NCBI GenBank assembly: GCA_025935595.1 | Contig: JAICUZ010000131.1 | Location: 1-7,239, forward strand | Length of the DNA stretch: 7,239 bases | Direction: 5' to 3' | Source of the DNA: Burkholderiales bacterium | Lineage (GTDB): Bacteria; Actinomycetota; Thermoleophilia; Gaiellales; Gaiellaceae | Shown: positions 5,954-7,239 of the stretch, piece after piece | How the letters are laid out: every line of letters begins with the position of its first letter | How positions within the stretch are numbered: position 1 is the stretch's first letter | Program-made: the position numbers and the translations under genes | Notes under the pieces: model-generated | Databases searched by the model: none | What the model was told of the DNA's origin: nothing | Seen by the model: only the letters and a program-made list of their open reading frames with translations

Positions 5954-6240
5954 CTCGCGAAGACCTTCTCGAAATGCTTCTTCGGCCGGGCGCCGTGCAC
6001 CGTCTCGCGCGGCTCGCCGCCCGCGAACAGGATCACCGTCGGCAGGGAGAGCACGCCGTAGCGCGCCGCCGTCGACGGGTTCGCGTCGATGTCCAGCTTG
6101 ACCACGTCGAGCGGCAGCTGCTCGAGCGCCGGCTCGATCGCCTTGCACGGGCCGCACCACGGCGCCCAGAAGTCGACGACGACAGGCTGCTCCGCGGCCA
6201 GCACCTCGTCGGCGAACGTCGCGTCGGTCACCTCGCGCAT
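5941..6240 (-). CDS. trxA: Thioredoxin
   Basis: A single-domain cytosolic thioredoxin of 99 residues that reduces protein disulfides and is normally recharged by thioredoxin reductase (not in the window). The sequence shows VVVDFWAPWCGPCK (20-33) with redox cysteines C29 and C32, a buried aspartate at D23, VVKLDIDANP (46-55), the cis-proline loop SLPTVILFAGG (65-75, Pro67), and a C-terminal amphipathic helix. No signal peptide is seen. The frame extends upstream on the minus strand, but residues before MREVTDATF would be a poorly conserved tail read over the divergent polymerase gene, so the ATG at 6238-6240 is preferred. Any ribosome binding site is weak (AGGCGG). Its 3' end overlaps thiL by 13 bases tail-to-tail, and its start faces polX. 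Confidence 0.93.
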   Translation of the reverse strand: MREVTDATFADEVLAAEQPVVVDFWAPWCGPCKAIEPALEQLPLDVVKLDIDANPSTAARYGVLSLPTVILFAGGEPRETVHGARPKKHFEKVFASYLR

Positions 6241-6246
6241 GCCGCC

Positions 6247-6252
6247 TATGAT
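6247..6252 (+). promoter_or_regulatory. Candidate -10 element for polX, leaderless arrangement
   Basis: TATGAT differs from the consensus TATAAT at one base and stands out in a GC-rich setting. Exactly 7 bases separate it from the ATG at 6260, so transcription would start at about the A of ATG. No Shine-Dalgarno sequence lies between. No clear -35 is seen upstream, where the sequence is thioredoxin coding DNA. The same A/T island could serve the divergent thioredoxin gene on the other strand (GATCAT, 7 bases before its ATG), but that match is weaker. Confidence 0.5.
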
Positions 6253-6259
6253 CGCCGGG

Positions 6260-7239
6260 ATGAGCGCCTTGCCGCGGAACGACGTGCTCGCGGAGCAGTT
6301 CGACCTGCTCGCCGACCTGATGGAGCTCGAAGGCGCTGACTCGTTCCGCATCGGCGCCTACCGCAAGGCGTCGGCCCGGATTCGCGAAACGCCGTCCTCG
6401 GTTGCGCAACTCGCACTCGACGGCAAGGCGAAGCTGCTGCAGGGGATCGGCAAGACGATCGAGGCGAAGATCGTTGAGGTCGTCGACGATGGCGAGATCC
6501 ACGCCCTGACGAAGCGGAAGGCGGAGGTGCCGGCCGAGGTGGCGACGTTCATGCGGCTACCCGGGCTCGGCCCGAAGACGGCGCGGCGCATCTGGAAGGA
6601 GCTTGGGATCACGACGGTCGACGGGTTGAAGGCGGCCGCCGAGGGACAGCAGCTCCGCGGCCACGCGGGGATCGGCGCAGGCACCGAGGAAAAGATCGCG
6701 GTCGCGCTCGCGAAGCCGCAGGCTGCGCAAGGCCCGCGCCGGTCGCTGCTCGGGACGACGCTGCCGAAGTTGCGGGCGGTCGTCGACGAGTTGCGGGATC
6801 ATCCCGCGTCGGTCGAGGTCTCGCTCGCCGGCTCGGCCCGGCGGATGCGCGAGACGGTGCGCGACCTCGACATCATCGCGACGGCGACCGACCCGCAGGC
6901 GCTGGTCGACCACTTCTGCACGCTGCCGTTCGTCGTCGACGTCGCCGCGAAGGGATCGACGAAGGCGACGGTCGTCTCGCACGAGGGCTACCGCTTCGAC
7001 CTGCGCGTCGTCCCGCCTGAGAGCTACGGCAACCTGCTGCAGCACTTCACCGGCTCGAAGAACCACAACGTCGCGCTGCGCGAGGATGCGGTTCGGCGCG
7101 GTCTCTCGGTCTCCGAGTACTCGGTGACGGACGTCGAGAGCGGCGAGGAGCATCGCTTCGCGCGCGAGGAGGACGTCTACCGCTTCCTCGGTTACGACTG
7201 GATCCCGCCGGAGCTCCGCGAGGACGGTGGCGAGCTCGC
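6260..7239 (+). CDS. polX: PolX-type family X DNA polymerase, C-terminal part cut by window edge
   Basis: The first 326 codons of a bacterial PolX, a gap-filling base-excision-repair polymerase. Residues 1-95 form the N-terminal helical DNA-binding domain: RNDVLAEQFDLLADLMELEG, FRIGAYRKASARI and the helix-hairpin-helix LLQGIGKTIEAKI at 59-71. A second hairpin, LPGLGPKTARRIW, is at 100-112. A possible third is HAGIGAGTEEKI at 135-146. The nucleotidyltransferase palm has GSARRMRETVRDLDIIATATD (191-211) with catalytic Asp202 and Asp204, and YRFDLRVV with the third metal ligand Asp247. HFTGSKNHNVALREDA (262-277) is the thumb region. The frame is open to the window end and stops in the linker PPELREDGGEL, after which family members carry a PHP phosphoesterase/exonuclease domain. 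In-frame ATGs at 6239 and 6248 are alternative starts, but the conserved region and the -10 position favour 6260. Confidence 0.93.
   Translation, partial: MSALPRNDVLAEQFDLLADLMELEGADSFRIGAYRKASARIRETPSSVAQLALDGKAKLLQGIGKTIEAKIVEVVDDGEIHALTKRKAEVPAEVATFMRLPGLGPKTARRIWKELGITTVDGLKAAAEGQQLRGHAGIGAGTEEKIAVALAKPQAAQGPRRSLLGTTLPKLRAVVDELRDHPASVEVSLAGSARRMRETVRDLDIIATATDPQALVDHFCTLPFVVDVAAKGSTKATVVSHEGYRFDLRVVPPESYGNLLQHFTGSKNHNVALREDAVRRGLSVSEYSVTDVESGEEHRFAREEDVYRFLGYDWIPPELREDGGEL

Noticed and set aside
6241..6351. A 37-residue N-terminal extension of thioredoxin
   Set aside because: Its Ser-rich residues are antisense to the conserved N-terminus of PolX and do not resemble a signal peptide. The thioredoxin fold begins right at the internal ATG.
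5096..6502. A 468-codon minus-strand frame across thiL, trxA and polX
   Set aside because: It crosses three genes with clear motifs in other frames, is dominated by Arg, Ala and Asp, and shows no domain.

Overview
The window is GC-rich DNA (about 70% by eye) with tightly packed genes and GTG/TTG/CTG starts beside ATG. It fits a high-GC actinobacterium. A deep-branching class such as Thermoleophilia is my guess from overall protein character and cannot be proved from the window. Eight protein genes nearly fill it, and two of them are cut by the window edges. There is no mobile element, CRISPR array, rRNA or tRNA, and no gene-free stretch longer than about 70 bases.

Left block (minus strand, 2969 down to 1). 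A superfamily II helicase of the MrfA/Hrq1/SftH type is followed after 25 bases by a small YCII/DGPF-domain protein. That gene overlaps by four bases the start of an ECF sigma factor that runs off the window. The DGPF protein plus ECF sigma pair is the hallmark of the ECF42 group. The sigma factor appears to start at CTG, inside a CTGA overlap.

Middle block (plus strand, 2991 to 5953). A TPP riboswitch leads directly into thiD-thiM-thiE-thiL, with overlaps of 4, 4 and 26 bases. ThiD phosphorylates HMP-P to HMP-PP. ThiM phosphorylates salvaged hydroxyethylthiazole. ThiE joins the two products into thiamine phosphate, and ThiL makes thiamine diphosphate, the riboswitch ligand, so the operon closes its own feedback loop. 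The ribosome binding site of thiD is the 3' edge of the aptamer, so control is probably at translation. ThiE and ThiL are both unusually short, and ThiL has an altered metal-site motif.

Right block. A 99-residue thioredoxin (minus strand) ends tail-to-tail inside the thiL stop region and starts back-to-back with a PolX-type DNA polymerase (plus strand), which is cut after its polymerase domain and before the expected PHP domain.

The two divergent gene pairs (helicase/thi and trx/polX) are separated by only about 20 bases each. Each gap holds a small A/T island that looks like a -10 element, and for both DNA-repair genes it lies exactly 7 bases before the ATG, suggesting leaderless transcripts. 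I see no clearly new multi-gene system. The points most worth following are the compact, variant thiamine enzymes, the bidirectional promoter and riboswitch junction, and the repair helicase placed ahead of an ECF42 module.
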